DNA of 64,000 nucleotides from Pseudomonas lini (lineage in GTDB: Bacteria > Pseudomonadota > Gammaproteobacteria > Pseudomonadales > Pseudomonadaceae): contig NZ_JYLB01000006.1 of assembly GCF_001042905.1 (NCBI RefSeq), positions 372,001 through 436,000 on the forward strand, read 5' to 3'. Shown here in pieces: positions 1 to 8,949 of the stretch. A program made the position numbers and the translations under genes. How positions within the stretch are numbered: position 1 is the stretch's first letter; each line of letters opens with the position of its first letter. The notes below the pieces were generated by a model that was not told where the DNA came from, did no database searches, and saw only the letters and a list, made by a program, of their open reading frames with translations.

Positions 1-849
1 CTGACTGAAAGCGGCCAGCACGACGACCACAGCCAGGGCCATACCGACCAGAGAAGGCAGCAAACGACTGTCCGCCAGTCGGCCGCCAAGCATGCTGCCC
101 GCCGTCAAGCCTACCCCGAACAACAGCAGCATGATGGTCACGCCATGCGGGCTGACACCGGTGATGTCTTGCAGAATCGGCGCGATATAGGTGAACACGC
201 TGAACAGACTGGTGGACGCCAGCACGCTCATGCCCAGCGCCAGCAGCACGTTGACCTTGCCCAGCACTTTGAACTCGCTGGCCAGGTTGGCTTTGTCCAT
301 GGGGATTTCCTTGGGCAGCCAAACCCACTGTGCGATGGCCGCAATCACGCCGATCACCGAAACCGCCCAAAACGTCGAGCGCCAGCCGGCGTATTGCCCG
401 AGCGCGGTGCCCAATGGAACGCCCAGCACGTTGGCCAGCGTCAGGCCGGTGAACATCATGGCAATCGCTTGGGCTCGTTTGTTCGGTGCCACCAAACCGG
501 CAGCGACCACTGAACCGATGCCGAAAAACGCGCCATGGCACAACGCGGTGATCACTCGCGCGGCCATCAAAGTGGCGTAGTTCGGCGCCAGGGCGCAAAG
601 GATATTGCCGAGAATGAACATCAGCGTCATGCCCAGCAGTGTGGCTTTGCGCGGCATGTTGGCCGTACCGACCGCGAGGATCGGCGCACCGAACACCACG
701 CCCAGGGCGTAACCGGTGATGAGCAGGCCCGCGTGAGGAATGCTCACGGCGAGGTCGCGGGCGACATCGGGCAGCAAGCCCATGATGACGAATTCAGTGG
801 TGCCGATTCCGAAGGCGGCAACGGCCAGTGCAAGCAAGGCGAGTGGCAT
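1..849 (-). CDS. MFS transporter, YdhP/AraJ-like efflux family (3' end outside window)
   Basis: The reading frame from the ATG at 849 runs off the left edge, giving 283 codons. The N-terminus (MPLALLALAVAAFGIGTTEF) has the TTEF signature of the drug:H+ antiporter/arabinose-efflux MFS group. It is followed by alternating hydrophobic helices, a conserved VITALCHGAFFG stretch in helix 4 and the helix 5 motif GVPLGTALGQ. About nine membrane segments are visible, so the full protein is probably near 390 residues. It is likely an inner-membrane proton-coupled exporter; the substrate cannot be told from sequence. It is transcribed away from the EamA gene at 1072, so the 220-bp gap between them holds two divergent promoters. 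The family call is solid and the substrate unknown. Confidence 0.85.
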   Translation of the reverse strand, partial: MPLALLALAVAAFGIGTTEFVIMGLLPDVARDLAVSIPHAGLLITGYALGVVFGAPILAVGTANMPRKATLLGMTLMFILGNILCALAPNYATLMAARVITALCHGAFFGIGSVVAAGLVAPNKRAQAIAMMFTGLTLANVLGVPLGTALGQYAGWRSTFWAVSVIGVIAAIAQWVWLPKEIPMDKANLASEFKVLGKVNVLLALGMSVLASTSLFSVFTYIAPILQDITGVSPHGVTIMLLLFGVGLTAGSMLGGRLADSRLLPSLVGMALAVVVVLAAFSQ

Positions 850-1071
850 GCGCAAGGTCTCTGTCGGTAGTCTTGACGCTTTGATCAGGCATACGCAGGC
901 CGACGCCCGTTCTCGGTGAGAGCGGGCGGAGGCAGAAATTATTGGAATTAGTGTGTGCGCAACTGAGTGCGGCGTGGTCGCTTGCAGTATAAACAGCTGC
1001 GGACATATGGCGAATCAATTCTCTGCCCCGCCCTTGTCGGGGGAGGGTAAGGGCAAAATAAGGAGTGTGCC

Positions 1072-1905
1072 GTGCTTGCGACGGTTCTGGTGTTGGTGGC
1101 GGCGCTGTTGCACGCGGCGTGGAATACCCTGATCAAATTCAGCGCGGAGCGGCTGTTGGTGGTGGCTTGCATGGACAGCGTGGCGCTGCTGTTTGTCGCC
1201 CTGATGCTGCCCTTCGTGGCGCTGCCACCACTGGAAATGTGGTCGTGGATTCTCGCGTCGGCAGCATTCGAGTTGCTCTATCGCTACCTGTTGATCCAGG
1301 CCTATCGGGTCGGCGATCTCGGTCTGGTCTATCCCTTGATGCGTGGCCTGTCGCCGCTGGTGGTGCTGGCGCTGACGCTGATCTTCGCCGGGGAAGTGCT
1401 GACGGCTCAGCAGATCTTCGGGATTTTGCTGATCCCGTTCGGCATGTTGTGCTTGCTCTGGCAGGGCGGTGGCGGGGTGCGCCTGCCGTGGTCGATGCTG
1501 CCGGTGGTGGCGCTCATCGGGTTGTGCATCGGGTGCTACACCTTCATCGATGGCCAAGCCTTGCGCCGCTGGTCCCACCCATTGGACTACCTGGTTTGGG
1601 TCACCTTGCTCAGTGCCTGGCCGTTCCCATTGCTGGCGCTGGTACGCAAGCGGCCGGCGTTCATGCTGTTCTGGCGCGAGCAGTGGAGGTTGGGATTGGC
1701 GGTCGGGTTTTGCGTGCTGTTCAGCTACGCTCTGGTGCTGTGGGCCATGCAGCTCGGTTCCATTGCCGAAGCCGCGGCGTTGCGCGAGATCAGTGTGATT
1801 CTGGTGGTGCTGTTTGGGATGCGTTACCTGAAAGAACCTTTCGGCAGGCCCCGGCTCTTAGCCTGTGGACTGGTGCTGATCGGCATGTTGGTGATGAAGT
1901 TTTAG
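1072..1905 (+). CDS. EamA/DMT-family membrane transporter
   Basis: This 277-residue protein is almost wholly hydrophobic, with eight to ten helices in two repeats, as in drug/metabolite transporters of the EamA family. The N-terminal LVLVAALLHAAWNTLIKFS and the motif YPLMRGLSPLVVL are characteristic. I chose the GTG at 1072 because AGGAG at 1061-1065 lies six bases upstream; no in-frame ATG fits better. It is an inner-membrane exporter or exchanger of small metabolites of unknown identity. It stands alone, divergent from the MFS gene, and is followed 50 bp later by the MAPEG gene, which may share its transcript. Confidence 0.8.
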   Translation: MLATVLVLVAALLHAAWNTLIKFSAERLLVVACMDSVALLFVALMLPFVALPPLEMWSWILASAAFELLYRYLLIQAYRVGDLGLVYPLMRGLSPLVVLALTLIFAGEVLTAQQIFGILLIPFGMLCLLWQGGGGVRLPWSMLPVVALIGLCIGCYTFIDGQALRRWSHPLDYLVWVTLLSAWPFPLLALVRKRPAFMLFWREQWRLGLAVGFCVLFSYALVLWAMQLGSIAEAAALREISVILVVLFGMRYLKEPFGRPRLLACGLVLIGMLVMKF

Positions 1906-1955
1906 TCGCCCCTGATGGAATTCGATTTTCTATAACTTGAAGAAGGGACTGCGTT

Positions 1956-2339
1956 ATGACGGTTGCTCTGTGGTGTATTTTGATTGCGATCTGCTTGCCT
2001 TACTTGTGCATAGGCATCGCCAAGGTCCGTGGCGGGTACGGGCTCAGACACAATCATGATCCTCGGGGGTTTCTCGACTCGCTGGAAGGCTTGGGCAAGC
2101 GGGCATATGCGGCGCAACTGAACAGTTTTGAAGTGACCCCCGCGTTTGCGGCGGCGGTAATTGTGGCTCACTTGGCCGGCAATGCCGAACTGGTGACGAT
2201 CAATGTGCTGTCGGTGCTGTTTATCACCAGTCGGCTGCTCTTCATCATTTGCTATTTGGCGGATTGGGCGATTTTGCGGTCGTTGGTGTGGTTTGTGGGG
2301 ATGGGGTTGATCATCAGTTTCTTTGTTGTGTCTGTTTAA
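1956..2339 (+). CDS. MAPEG family membrane protein
   Basis: This 127-residue protein has four predicted membrane helices. The MAPEG pattern (membrane-associated proteins in eicosanoid and glutathione metabolism) shows as an N-terminal helix, a loop with R/N residues (GLRHNHDPRGF), then RAYAAQLNSFE at the start of helix 2, where members of the family carry the RAxxAxxNxxE glutathione-binding signature. Bacterial members are small inner-membrane proteins of mostly unknown substrate. AAGAAGGGA at 1938-1946 serves as ribosome binding site. It follows the EamA gene by 50 bp on the same strand and is closed by a REP hairpin. Confidence 0.8.
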   Translation: MTVALWCILIAICLPYLCIGIAKVRGGYGLRHNHDPRGFLDSLEGLGKRAYAAQLNSFEVTPAFAAAVIVAHLAGNAELVTINVLSVLFITSRLLFIICYLADWAILRSLVWFVGMGLIISFFVVSV

Positions 2340-2347
2340 TAAAGCAA

Positions 2348-2445
2348 GATCAAAAGATCGCAGCCTTCGGCAGCTCCTACTGGGATCGACGCGATATTGC
2401 GACGAACGCGGTCAATGTAGGAGCTGGCGAAGCCTGCGATCTTTT
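2348..2445. repeat. REP-type inverted doublet, family A (GATCGCAGCCTTCGGCAGCTCC core)
   Basis: The arm AAGATCGCAGCCTTCGGCAG recurs in inverted form about 50 bp further on, with some decay in the right arm. It lies between the convergent MAPEG and mltA genes and could fold as a long hairpin at the mRNA ends. The same core recurs at 4209, 6556 and 21968. Confidence 0.8.
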
Positions 2446-2449
2446 TCTT

Positions 2450-3622
2450 TTAAAGTTTGTCAGCCACCTGCGGTACTTGAGGCAATGCCGCACCTTTAGG
2501 CCAAAGCATCCATATCTGCCCCTGCTGTTTCATGTCGCCGGCCAATTGCCCGGCTGCCTCGCCCGTGCCCCAGAACAGGTCCGCGCGGACCTCGCCGGCA
2601 ATTGCGCCGCCAGTATCTTGCGCGGCCACCGGGCGTACCAACGCGCTGCCGTCCGGGCGTGTGGTGGATAACCACAACAGACTGCCGAGCGGAATCACCT
2701 TGCGGTCCACTGCCGCGCTATAACCTGCAGTCAGCGGTACGTTCAGCGAACCGCGCGGCCCTTCGTTGCTGTCGGGATTGCGGGTGAAGAACACGTAGCT
2801 GGGGTTGCTGCCGAGCAGTTCGGGAATGCGCATCGGATTGGCCTTGGCCCAAGTGCTGATAGCGCCCATGGTCACGTCTTCTTTCTTCAGCTCACCTTGG
2901 TCCACCAGCCAGCGGCCGATGGGTCGATATGGGTGGCCGTTCTGATCGGCATAACCAATGCGCAATTGACGACCGTCATCAAGCTGGATGCGCCCCGAGC
3001 CCTGGATTTGCAGGAACTGCAGGTTCATCGGGTCGGTCAGCCAGGCAATCACCGGCGCCTTCACGCCTTTGGTTTCAATCGTTGCCGCATCGTCGTACGG
3101 CTTGAGCACGCGACCTTCGAGTCTTCCGCGCAGGCGTTTGCCTTTGAGTTCTGGATAGATACTGTCCAGCGAGACGATGATCATGTCCTCGGGTACACCG
3201 TACACCGGGATGTTGGCTTCCTCGGTCTGGGTCAGACTGCCGGGGTACACCGGTTCGTAGTAACCGGTAATCAGACCGTTGGGGTTGTCATTGGCGGCAC
3301 GCAGGCCATAGACGTCCAGGTTCTGTTTGAGAAAATCGCGGATGTCATTGGCGGTTGGCTGCACATTGGCGGAAGCCGCACAGGTGCCGCCCCAGACCGG
3401 GTCGGCCTTGAGTCGGGTGCAGGCGCTGCGCCACGAGCCGAAGCCGGCAACGAGGTCGTTGTCGGACACCGCCGGAAGCGCTTCCCAGGTGGCGCTGGAG
3501 TAGGTCGCCAGTGCGTGGGTTTTCGGTTTGCTGCTGTCGCCGCCGGTGCAACCTGCCAGCACGACCACCATCGGAAGGGTCCAGGCCAGATTGTGACGCC
3601 ATGCCTTGAAACGGCTGTTCAT
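2450..3622 (-). CDS. mltA: Membrane-bound lytic murein transglycosylase A (lipoprotein)
   Basis: The 390-residue protein has the MltA domain followed by the C-terminal 3D domain. The catalytic-loop motif AQDTGGAI with the downstream ADLFWG stretch carries the conserved Asp of MltA enzymes. The enzyme cleaves the MurNAc-GlcNAc bond of peptidoglycan to form 1,6-anhydro-muropeptides. Starting at the ATG at 3622 gives a lipoprotein signal peptide ending in the lipobox LAGC (Cys25), and AAGGA lies eight bases upstream; the longer frame starting at 3670 has no such support. It would be anchored in the outer membrane. It is divergent from the c-prime-like gene at 3751. Confidence 0.93.
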   Translation of the reverse strand: MNSRFKAWRHNLAWTLPMVVVLAGCTGGDSSKPKTHALATYSSATWEALPAVSDNDLVAGFGSWRSACTRLKADPVWGGTCAASANVQPTANDIRDFLKQNLDVYGLRAANDNPNGLITGYYEPVYPGSLTQTEEANIPVYGVPEDMIIVSLDSIYPELKGKRLRGRLEGRVLKPYDDAATIETKGVKAPVIAWLTDPMNLQFLQIQGSGRIQLDDGRQLRIGYADQNGHPYRPIGRWLVDQGELKKEDVTMGAISTWAKANPMRIPELLGSNPSYVFFTRNPDSNEGPRGSLNVPLTAGYSAAVDRKVIPLGSLLWLSTTRPDGSALVRPVAAQDTGGAIAGEVRADLFWGTGEAAGQLAGDMKQQGQIWMLWPKGAALPQVPQVADKL

Positions 3623-3750
3623 GGAGTAATTCCTTTGTCGGTTGCCTGAGTGCTCCATGCGCTCAAACAACCCGTATTGATAATAGGGCTATTGGTCTTT
3701 GCCGGTGACGCGAGGATACTGGCCGCCGTTTCCAGTGACCTGAAGCCACC

Positions 3751-4200
3751 ATGACTCTTAAAAGACTTTTTGTTGTATTGCTGGCCTGCCTGACCTTGTC
3801 CGCCTGCGGTGGTGTCGACCCGAACTCGCCGCTGGGTCAGCGCAAGGCGATCTTCAAGCAGATGCTCAAGACTGGCGAAGACCTGGGCGGTATGTTGCGT
3901 GGGCGTATTCCGTTCGATGGCCCGAAATTCGCCGACGGCGCCGTGAAACTCGATGCTTTGTCCCGTGAGCCGTGGAAGCATTTCCCGCAGGTGCGCGAAG
4001 AGGATCACACCAGCGCCAAGGATGATGTCTGGCAGAAGCAGGCACGCTTTCAGGAAATGGCTCGCACCCTTGAAGACGCCACCGGTGAACTGGTGATTGT
4101 CAGCAAGGTTCAGCCCTACAAGGTCAGCAACCTGGGGCCGGCGATACAGAAAGTCGAAGATGCTTGCAGTGCCTGCCATAAAGAGTTTCGGGATCATTGA
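3751..4200 (+). CDS. Cytochrome c-prime-like lipoprotein
   Basis: This 149-residue protein begins with a lipoprotein signal (LACLTLSACGG, lipobox Cys19). It ends with CSACHKEFR (Cys139, Cys142, His143), a CxxCH haem c attachment motif at the extreme C-terminus. That placement, together with the helical body, is the hallmark of the cytochrome c-prime/c556 family. It is probably a periplasm-facing, membrane-anchored haem protein; family members bind NO or CO or act in electron transfer, but the role here is not shown. It stands alone, divergent from mltA and convergent with the DUF1090 gene. A lipid anchor is uncommon among soluble c-prime proteins. Confidence 0.8.
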   Translation: MTLKRLFVVLLACLTLSACGGVDPNSPLGQRKAIFKQMLKTGEDLGGMLRGRIPFDGPKFADGAVKLDALSREPWKHFPQVREEDHTSAKDDVWQKQARFQEMARTLEDATGELVIVSKVQPYKVSNLGPAIQKVEDACSACHKEFRDH

Positions 4201-4208
4201 TTCCAGAA

Positions 4209-4288
4209 AAGATCGTAGCCTTCGGCAACTCCTACATGGGAGCGCGTACTCCTGTAGGAGCTGCCGAAGGCTGCGATCTTTTGATCTT
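4209..4288. repeat. REP-type inverted doublet, family A
   Basis: GATCGTAGCCTTCGGCAACT pairs with the inverted AGCTGCCGAAGGCTGCGATC about 25 bp later. It lies between the convergent cytochrome and DUF1090 genes and could act as a shared transcript end. Confidence 0.85.
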
Positions 4289-4299
4289 GAAAGATCTTT

Positions 4300-4695
4300 T
4301 TACTTATCCAACTCATCCAACGCTTCCTGCAATTCCTTGCGCGATTGAGCCAGTTTGTCTTTGCGCTTGTTGATCTTCTCGGCGTCGCCTTTTTTCATCG
4401 CCTTCTCGAGATCGGCCTGACGCGTGCTGACTTCGTGCTTGGCGTCGAGCACCTTGTTTTCCCGTTCCTTCTTCAAGGAAGCGTCGGTGCAATGGGTAGT
4501 CACTTCGTTCAGGGCGGTTTCCAGGCCAGCCTGTTGATCGGCGTTGCCGCGGGACTTGGCCAGTTCAATCTGGTTGATGATGCCCTGTTTTTTAGCTGCA
4601 CAGCCGGTCAGGCCCGGGGCATCTTCGTTGGCCATCAATGGAGCGGCCATCACGCTGCACAGGGTCAACACGGCGAGCGGTGAAAGAAGTTTCAT
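4300..4695 (-). CDS. DUF1090 family periplasmic protein (YqjC-like)
   Basis: This 131-residue protein has a cleavable signal peptide (MKLLSPLAVLTLCSVMAAPL, cleavage near ANE). A Cys pair (GCAAKK and THCTDASL) follows, then a highly charged Lys/Glu-rich helical tail from about residue 75 that is likely coiled coil. This matches DUF1090 (E. coli YqjC), a periplasmic protein of unknown function. GGAG lies upstream of the ATG. The two cysteines could form a disulfide. It is convergent with the cytochrome gene and lies downstream of ligB on the same strand, with a 90-bp gap. Confidence 0.85.
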   Translation of the reverse strand: MKLLSPLAVLTLCSVMAAPLMANEDAPGLTGCAAKKQGIINQIELAKSRGNADQQAGLETALNEVTTHCTDASLKKERENKVLDAKHEVSTRQADLEKAMKKGDAEKINKRKDKLAQSRKELQEALDELDK

Positions 4696-4785
4696 AAAAG
4701 CTCCAGGTGAAAAATTCGATATAGCGATGGGCTGTTTGAGCGCACCGGCACCTTTGGGTTCCCGGCTCTCAGACAGGGCGGGCGT

Positions 4786-6465
4786 CTAGAAGCCATCAAT
4801 CCCGGCAACACGTAATGTCTCACTCAAGGCCAGGACCTGCGGGTCGCGGAAAAATGCGCTCAATTGCGCTGCGCGCCCCGGGCCGATGCCGGCTTCGGCC
4901 TGCCATTGTTCGGTGTTTCGTTGTGCCAGCGCCTGCCATGAATCGGCGAGGCGTGCCTGGCCGGTCGGCGGCAAGCCCAGGGCTTTGAGCCAGCGAGCGA
5001 ATGGGCGTTGCCGGGCGCTGTTGAAACTGTTCAAAAGACGAGCACTGCTGCGCTCACCGAAGCCGTCAATGTTAGCAAGCTCTTGCCCATTGAGGGCCAT
5101 CCAATCGAGCAGACTGTCAAGGCGTTCGGCCTTGAGCAGTTTCTCCCAGGTGCCTGGTCCGACATGAGGCAAGGCCAGCCCCTGTTTGCCGCTGAGCCAA
5201 CTCAGGCGTGCGAGGAATTGGCTTTCGCATCCTGGTGTCGGTTGCCAGCAGCTTAACGGATGAAAGTCTGCTGCCAGTGGTACATTCAATTCCGGGCGTT
5301 CAGTACTGCGCAATACGACACCATCGAGCCTGGGGATAGTCAGCCCCGCCAGGCTGATGGCGACTTGGTCGCCGGGACGAATATCCAGCGCTTCCCAGCG
5401 TTGCAGGGAACTGACACTCACGCGCTTGATCTGTCGGTCATCGAGCATCACCGGTACCAGATCCAGCACCGGTGTGATCCGGCCGGTTCGTCCAATCTTG
5501 AAGTGGACCTTGCGCACCTCGGCCAGGGCCTGGGCAAAGGGGTATTTCCAGGCGACGCTCCAGTAAGGCGTTTTCGCCTGCCAGCGCTCGGCCGGTGGGC
5601 GTTGGTCCTGGCGCAACACGACCCCATCGCTGGCAAAGGGCAGGGGCGAGCGATACCAGTGATCGCGCCAGCGTTCGGCATCGGCAAATGCCTTGATCGG
5701 CTGACTGTAGGGCGCCGTGCTCGGGAACCCCAATTCATCCAGAGCCGCCACCCGGGCCGGCAGGTTTTTCGGGCCTTGCGGCCAGTCCCAGACAAACAAC
5801 CCGATGCCGGCGGCTTGCTCGGTGCTCAGTGCCTTGCGTGCCATCAACCCGGCCACCGTGGCGCGGGCATTGAGGCTGCCGGCCTGGGCTTGTACGTGTT
5901 CGCTCAGGCGCCAATAGAGTTCGCCTTGCAGCAACAAATCCAGTGGCTGCGGAAGCTTTTGAGGGATGGCGGCGATCTGGCGCGCCGAGGCAGTCCAGTC
6001 CTGGCCGTTTACCCCGTCTCCCCGGCTGATCGCCTGATGCAGCCAGCCGTTGCGATAGACCAATGTCACCGCCACACCGTCGACCTTGGGCTGAACCCAG
6101 GCCTCTCCCCGATCTTTTAGCCAAGCTTCGACGGCGCGCCCATCGCGCAGTTTTTCCAGGCCGGTGTGGGCGATGGGGTGAGCAACCGTGCCGCCGGCCG
6201 TGCGCAATGGTTCGGCGGAGAGGCCTGAATCAAAACATTCACGCCATTCGGTCAGTCGCGCACGGGACTGATCGTAGAGTTCATCGGCGATCAGCGACTG
6301 GCCTTCACGGTGGTAGCTGTCGTCCCAGCGATCGATTTGCAGTTGCAGGGTGGTGATTTCTTCCTGCGCGCGGGCCGGTGGCCAGTCAGGGCATCCGGCG
6401 GCATTGGCGGTCAGGCAGGCGACGGTCAGCAGGAAGCAGAAAAACAGGCGCAGGTTAGGCAGCAT
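4786..6465 (-). CDS. ligB: NAD-dependent DNA ligase LigB
   Basis: This is a 559-residue NAD+-dependent ligase with an adenylation domain, OB fold and helix-hairpin-helix region. The adenylated Lys is K127 in the motif KVDGVAV. It is shorter than LigA because it lacks the C-terminal BRCT domain, as LigB proteins do. The start at 6465 follows AAGGA at eight bases; translation from there begins with a hydrophobic stretch (RLFFCFLLTVACLTANA) resembling a signal peptide, an odd but recurrent trait of Pseudomonas LigB. It seals nicks in duplex DNA; in E. coli LigB is dispensable. It stands alone between REP elements. Confidence 0.92.
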   Translation of the reverse strand: MLPNLRLFFCFLLTVACLTANAAGCPDWPPARAQEEITTLQLQIDRWDDSYHREGQSLIADELYDQSRARLTEWRECFDSGLSAEPLRTAGGTVAHPIAHTGLEKLRDGRAVEAWLKDRGEAWVQPKVDGVAVTLVYRNGWLHQAISRGDGVNGQDWTASARQIAAIPQKLPQPLDLLLQGELYWRLSEHVQAQAGSLNARATVAGLMARKALSTEQAAGIGLFVWDWPQGPKNLPARVAALDELGFPSTAPYSQPIKAFADAERWRDHWYRSPLPFASDGVVLRQDQRPPAERWQAKTPYWSVAWKYPFAQALAEVRKVHFKIGRTGRITPVLDLVPVMLDDRQIKRVSVSSLQRWEALDIRPGDQVAISLAGLTIPRLDGVVLRSTERPELNVPLAADFHPLSCWQPTPGCESQFLARLSWLSGKQGLALPHVGPGTWEKLLKAERLDSLLDWMALNGQELANIDGFGERSSARLLNSFNSARQRPFARWLKALGLPPTGQARLADSWQALAQRNTEQWQAEAGIGPGRAAQLSAFFRDPQVLALSETLRVAGIDGF

Positions 6466-6555
6466 CGAGAGCGTCCTTGCTCGTTGGGATGCTTTCAAGG
6501 CTAGTCAGTTTTCGGGTTTGGGTTGCAAGGGTGTAATTCTGCGTATTTCGATATA

Positions 6556-6648
6556 GGAAGATCAAAAGATCGCAGCCTTCGGCAGCTCCTACAGGTGTAC
6601 GCCATTCCCTTGTAGGAGCTGCCGAAGGCTGCGATCTTTTGATCTTCC
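6556..6648. repeat. REP-type inverted doublet, family A
   Basis: A near-perfect long inverted repeat: GGAAGATCAAAAGATCGCAG with following CCTTCGGCAGCTCCTAC, mirrored after about 18 bp. It separates ligB from the metK terminator. Confidence 0.9.
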
Positions 6649-6653
6649 TCATG

Positions 6654-6687
6654 AAAAAGCCCCGCACGGCGAACCGTGCGGGGCTTT
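6654..6687 (-). terminator. Rho-independent terminator of metK
   Basis: A 14-bp perfect GC-rich stem (6656-6669 with 6674-6687) closes on the tetraloop CGAA. On the minus strand it is followed by a run of Ts (6658-6654). It lies 20 bp beyond the metK stop codon. Confidence 0.92.
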
Positions 6688-6706
6688 GGGTACCGCAGGA
6701 AAAGTC

Positions 6707-7897
6707 TTACAGGCCAGCTGCGACACGCAGGTCGTCGGCGCGGTCGGTTTTTTCCCAGGTGAACGTGGTGAACGTATCGTCGCCCACGGTCTTGGTGGCC
6801 GGAGTGCGACCGAAGTGGCCGTACGCAGCGGTTTCCTGGTACATCGGGTGCAGCAGGTCGAGCATGGTGGTGATCGCGTATGGACGCAGGTCGAACACTT
6901 CGCGAACCAGTTTGACGATTTTGTCGTCGCTGATTTTGCCGGTGCCGAAGGTGTTCACCGAAATCGACGTAGGCTGTGCCACACCAATCGCGTAGGAAAC
7001 CTGAATCTCGCAACGCTCGGCCAGGCCGGCAGCGACGATGTTCTTGGCCACGTAACGACCGGCGTAAGCTGCCGAACGGTCAACCTTCGATGGATCCTTG
7101 CCGGAGAACGCGCCACCGCCGTGACGGGCCATGCCGCCGTAGCTGTCGACGATGATCTTGCGACCGGTCAGGCCGCAGTCGCCAACCGGGCCACCGATGA
7201 TGAATTGGCCGGTCGGGTTGATGTGGAACTGGGTGTCCTTGGACAGCAGCTCGGCAGGCAGTACGTGCTTGACGATCAGTTCCATCACGCCTTCGCGCAG
7301 ATCTTTGTACGATACGTCAGGGTTGTGCTGGGTCGACAGTACAACGGCGTCGATACCGACAACCTTGCCGCCTTCGTAACGGCAAGTCACTTGCGACTTG
7401 GCGTCCGGACGCAGCCAAGGCAACAGGCCGGATTTACGGGCTTCAGCCTGACGTTGAACCAATTGGTGCGAGAAGGTGATCGGTGCTGGCATCAGCACGT
7501 CGGTTTCGTTGCTGGCGTAGCCGAACATCAGGCCCTGGTCGCCGGCGCCCTGATCTTCAGGCTTGGCACGATCGACACCTTGGTTGATGTCAGGGGACTG
7601 CTTGCCGATGATGTTCATCACGCCGCAGGTCGCGCCGTCGAAACCGACATTGGAGCTGTTGTAGCCGATGTCGAGAATCACGTTACGGACGATGTCTTCC
7701 AGATCGACCCAGGCCGATGTGGTGACTTCACCTGCGATGATTGCCACGCCGGTTTTCACCAGCGTTTCGCACGCCACGCGGGCGAACTTGTCTTCAGCAA
7801 TGATGGCGTCCAGCACCGCATCGGAAATCTGGTCGGCGATTTTGTCCGGATGCCCTTCAGACACGGACTCGGAGGTGAAGAGGGAGTATTCGCTCAT
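6707..7897 (-). CDS. metK: S-adenosylmethionine synthetase
   Basis: The 396-residue MetK makes S-adenosylmethionine from methionine and ATP in the cytoplasm. Family hallmarks are the N-terminal FTSESVSEGHPDK, GAGDQGLMFGYA and the C-terminal P-loop-like GGGAFSGKDPSKVDRS. Length equals that of other bacterial MetK proteins. It lies 18 bp downstream of the ArsR/methyltransferase regulator gene on the same strand, so the two form an operon that probably senses SAM-cycle metabolites. It ends in a strong terminator. Confidence 0.98.
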   Translation of the reverse strand: MSEYSLFTSESVSEGHPDKIADQISDAVLDAIIAEDKFARVACETLVKTGVAIIAGEVTTSAWVDLEDIVRNVILDIGYNSSNVGFDGATCGVMNIIGKQSPDINQGVDRAKPEDQGAGDQGLMFGYASNETDVLMPAPITFSHQLVQRQAEARKSGLLPWLRPDAKSQVTCRYEGGKVVGIDAVVLSTQHNPDVSYKDLREGVMELIVKHVLPAELLSKDTQFHINPTGQFIIGGPVGDCGLTGRKIIVDSYGGMARHGGGAFSGKDPSKVDRSAAYAGRYVAKNIVAAGLAERCEIQVSYAIGVAQPTSISVNTFGTGKISDDKIVKLVREVFDLRPYAITTMLDLLHPMYQETAAYGHFGRTPATKTVGDDTFTTFTWEKTDRADDLRVAAGL

Positions 7898-7915
7898 CTC
7901 GATTTTTTCCTGAAT

Positions 7916-8911
7916 TTACCGATGGTGAGTGTCGCCAGCCGGTCGCTGAAAATGGCGGACCTGAATCTGGAAACCATTACGTAAGCCTACATAGAGGCTT
8001 TCCCCGGGAACGAGTCCCGCAGCGGTGGCCCAACGGGCCAGATCGTCCTGTTCAAACCCCAACCATAGATCACCGCAGGCCTCCCTGGCCCAACTCTGGT
8101 TGTGGCTACATAACTCTGTCACGAGCAGGCTGCCGCCCGGTTGCAGCAAGTCGGCCATGCGCTTGAGTGCTTCGGCCGGCGCGGCGAAATGGTGCAGTAC
8201 CATGTTCAGTACAACGCAATCAGCCTTGAGGCTTATACCGTTCAATGCATCGGCCAATTGCAGGCTGACGTTAGCCAGCATTTCACGTTCGCAGACCTGG
8301 CGGGCCAGATCGAGCATCGCCGGGCTGTTGTCCAGCGCGGTGACTTGAATGAAACGATGCGCCAGCTCCGGCAGAAAACCGCCATCGCCTGGGCCCACTT
8401 CGATGGCTGTGGCGTCGGGGCCGAAACTCAGCTTGTCGAGCAATGCCACCACGCTTTCGCGGTATTGCGGCAGGCCGGCGATCAAGTCTTGCTGGGCGCG
8501 AAACTTCTCCGCAACCCGTGAGAAAAAGTCCTGGCTGGCCGCCGCCCGTTGCCCATGGACCTGACCGATCCGCGACTGAACGTCAGTCGGCAGGGTCAGG
8601 TTGTCCACTTCTTCCAGCAGCGCGGCATGCAGCTTGCCGCCCAGCAGATCGGTATGGGGCAGGGCGCGACGGTAGAAAATCGCATTGCCTTCACGGCGGG
8701 TCGCCACCAGGTTGGCTTGGGCCAAAACCTTGAGGTGATGACTCATGCCGGACTGGCCGATGCCGAAGATCTGCGCCAGTTCCAGTACGCCGAACGAGTC
8801 GTTGGCCAGCGCGCGCAATACATTCAGCCGCAGAGGATCGCCGCCGGCCTTGCACAGGGCCGCCAGCTCATCGCAATCGTCATGTCGAATGGAAGGTGCG
8901 CGTAAATTCAT
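7916..8911 (-). CDS. ArsR-family regulator fused to a class I methyltransferase domain (SahR-like)
   Basis: This 331-residue protein has an ArsR winged helix at residues 15-85 (PLRLNVLRAL, then IGQSGMSHHLKVL as recognition helix). A SAM-methyltransferase fold starts near residue 150, with motif I EVGPGDGG at 171-178 and the acidic ALDNS loop. It lacks the Cys pairs that bind metals in classical ArsR proteins. The fusion matches SahR, described in Proteobacteria as a SAH-responsive regulator of the methionine/SAM cycle, in which the methyltransferase fold serves as ligand sensor; I infer the same role. It sits directly upstream of metK in the same operon. A 14-bp palindrome at 8950-8979 is the likely operator. 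Confidence 0.85.
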   Translation of the reverse strand: MNLRAPSIRHDDCDELAALCKAGGDPLRLNVLRALANDSFGVLELAQIFGIGQSGMSHHLKVLAQANLVATRREGNAIFYRRALPHTDLLGGKLHAALLEEVDNLTLPTDVQSRIGQVHGQRAAASQDFFSRVAEKFRAQQDLIAGLPQYRESVVALLDKLSFGPDATAIEVGPGDGGFLPELAHRFIQVTALDNSPAMLDLARQVCEREMLANVSLQLADALNGISLKADCVVLNMVLHHFAAPAEALKRMADLLQPGGSLLVTELCSHNQSWAREACGDLWLGFEQDDLARWATAAGLVPGESLYVGLRNGFQIQVRHFQRPAGDTHHR

Positions 8912-8949
8912 AAGGCCAGCAGTCTAGTGACGGTCAGAAATCACCGCAA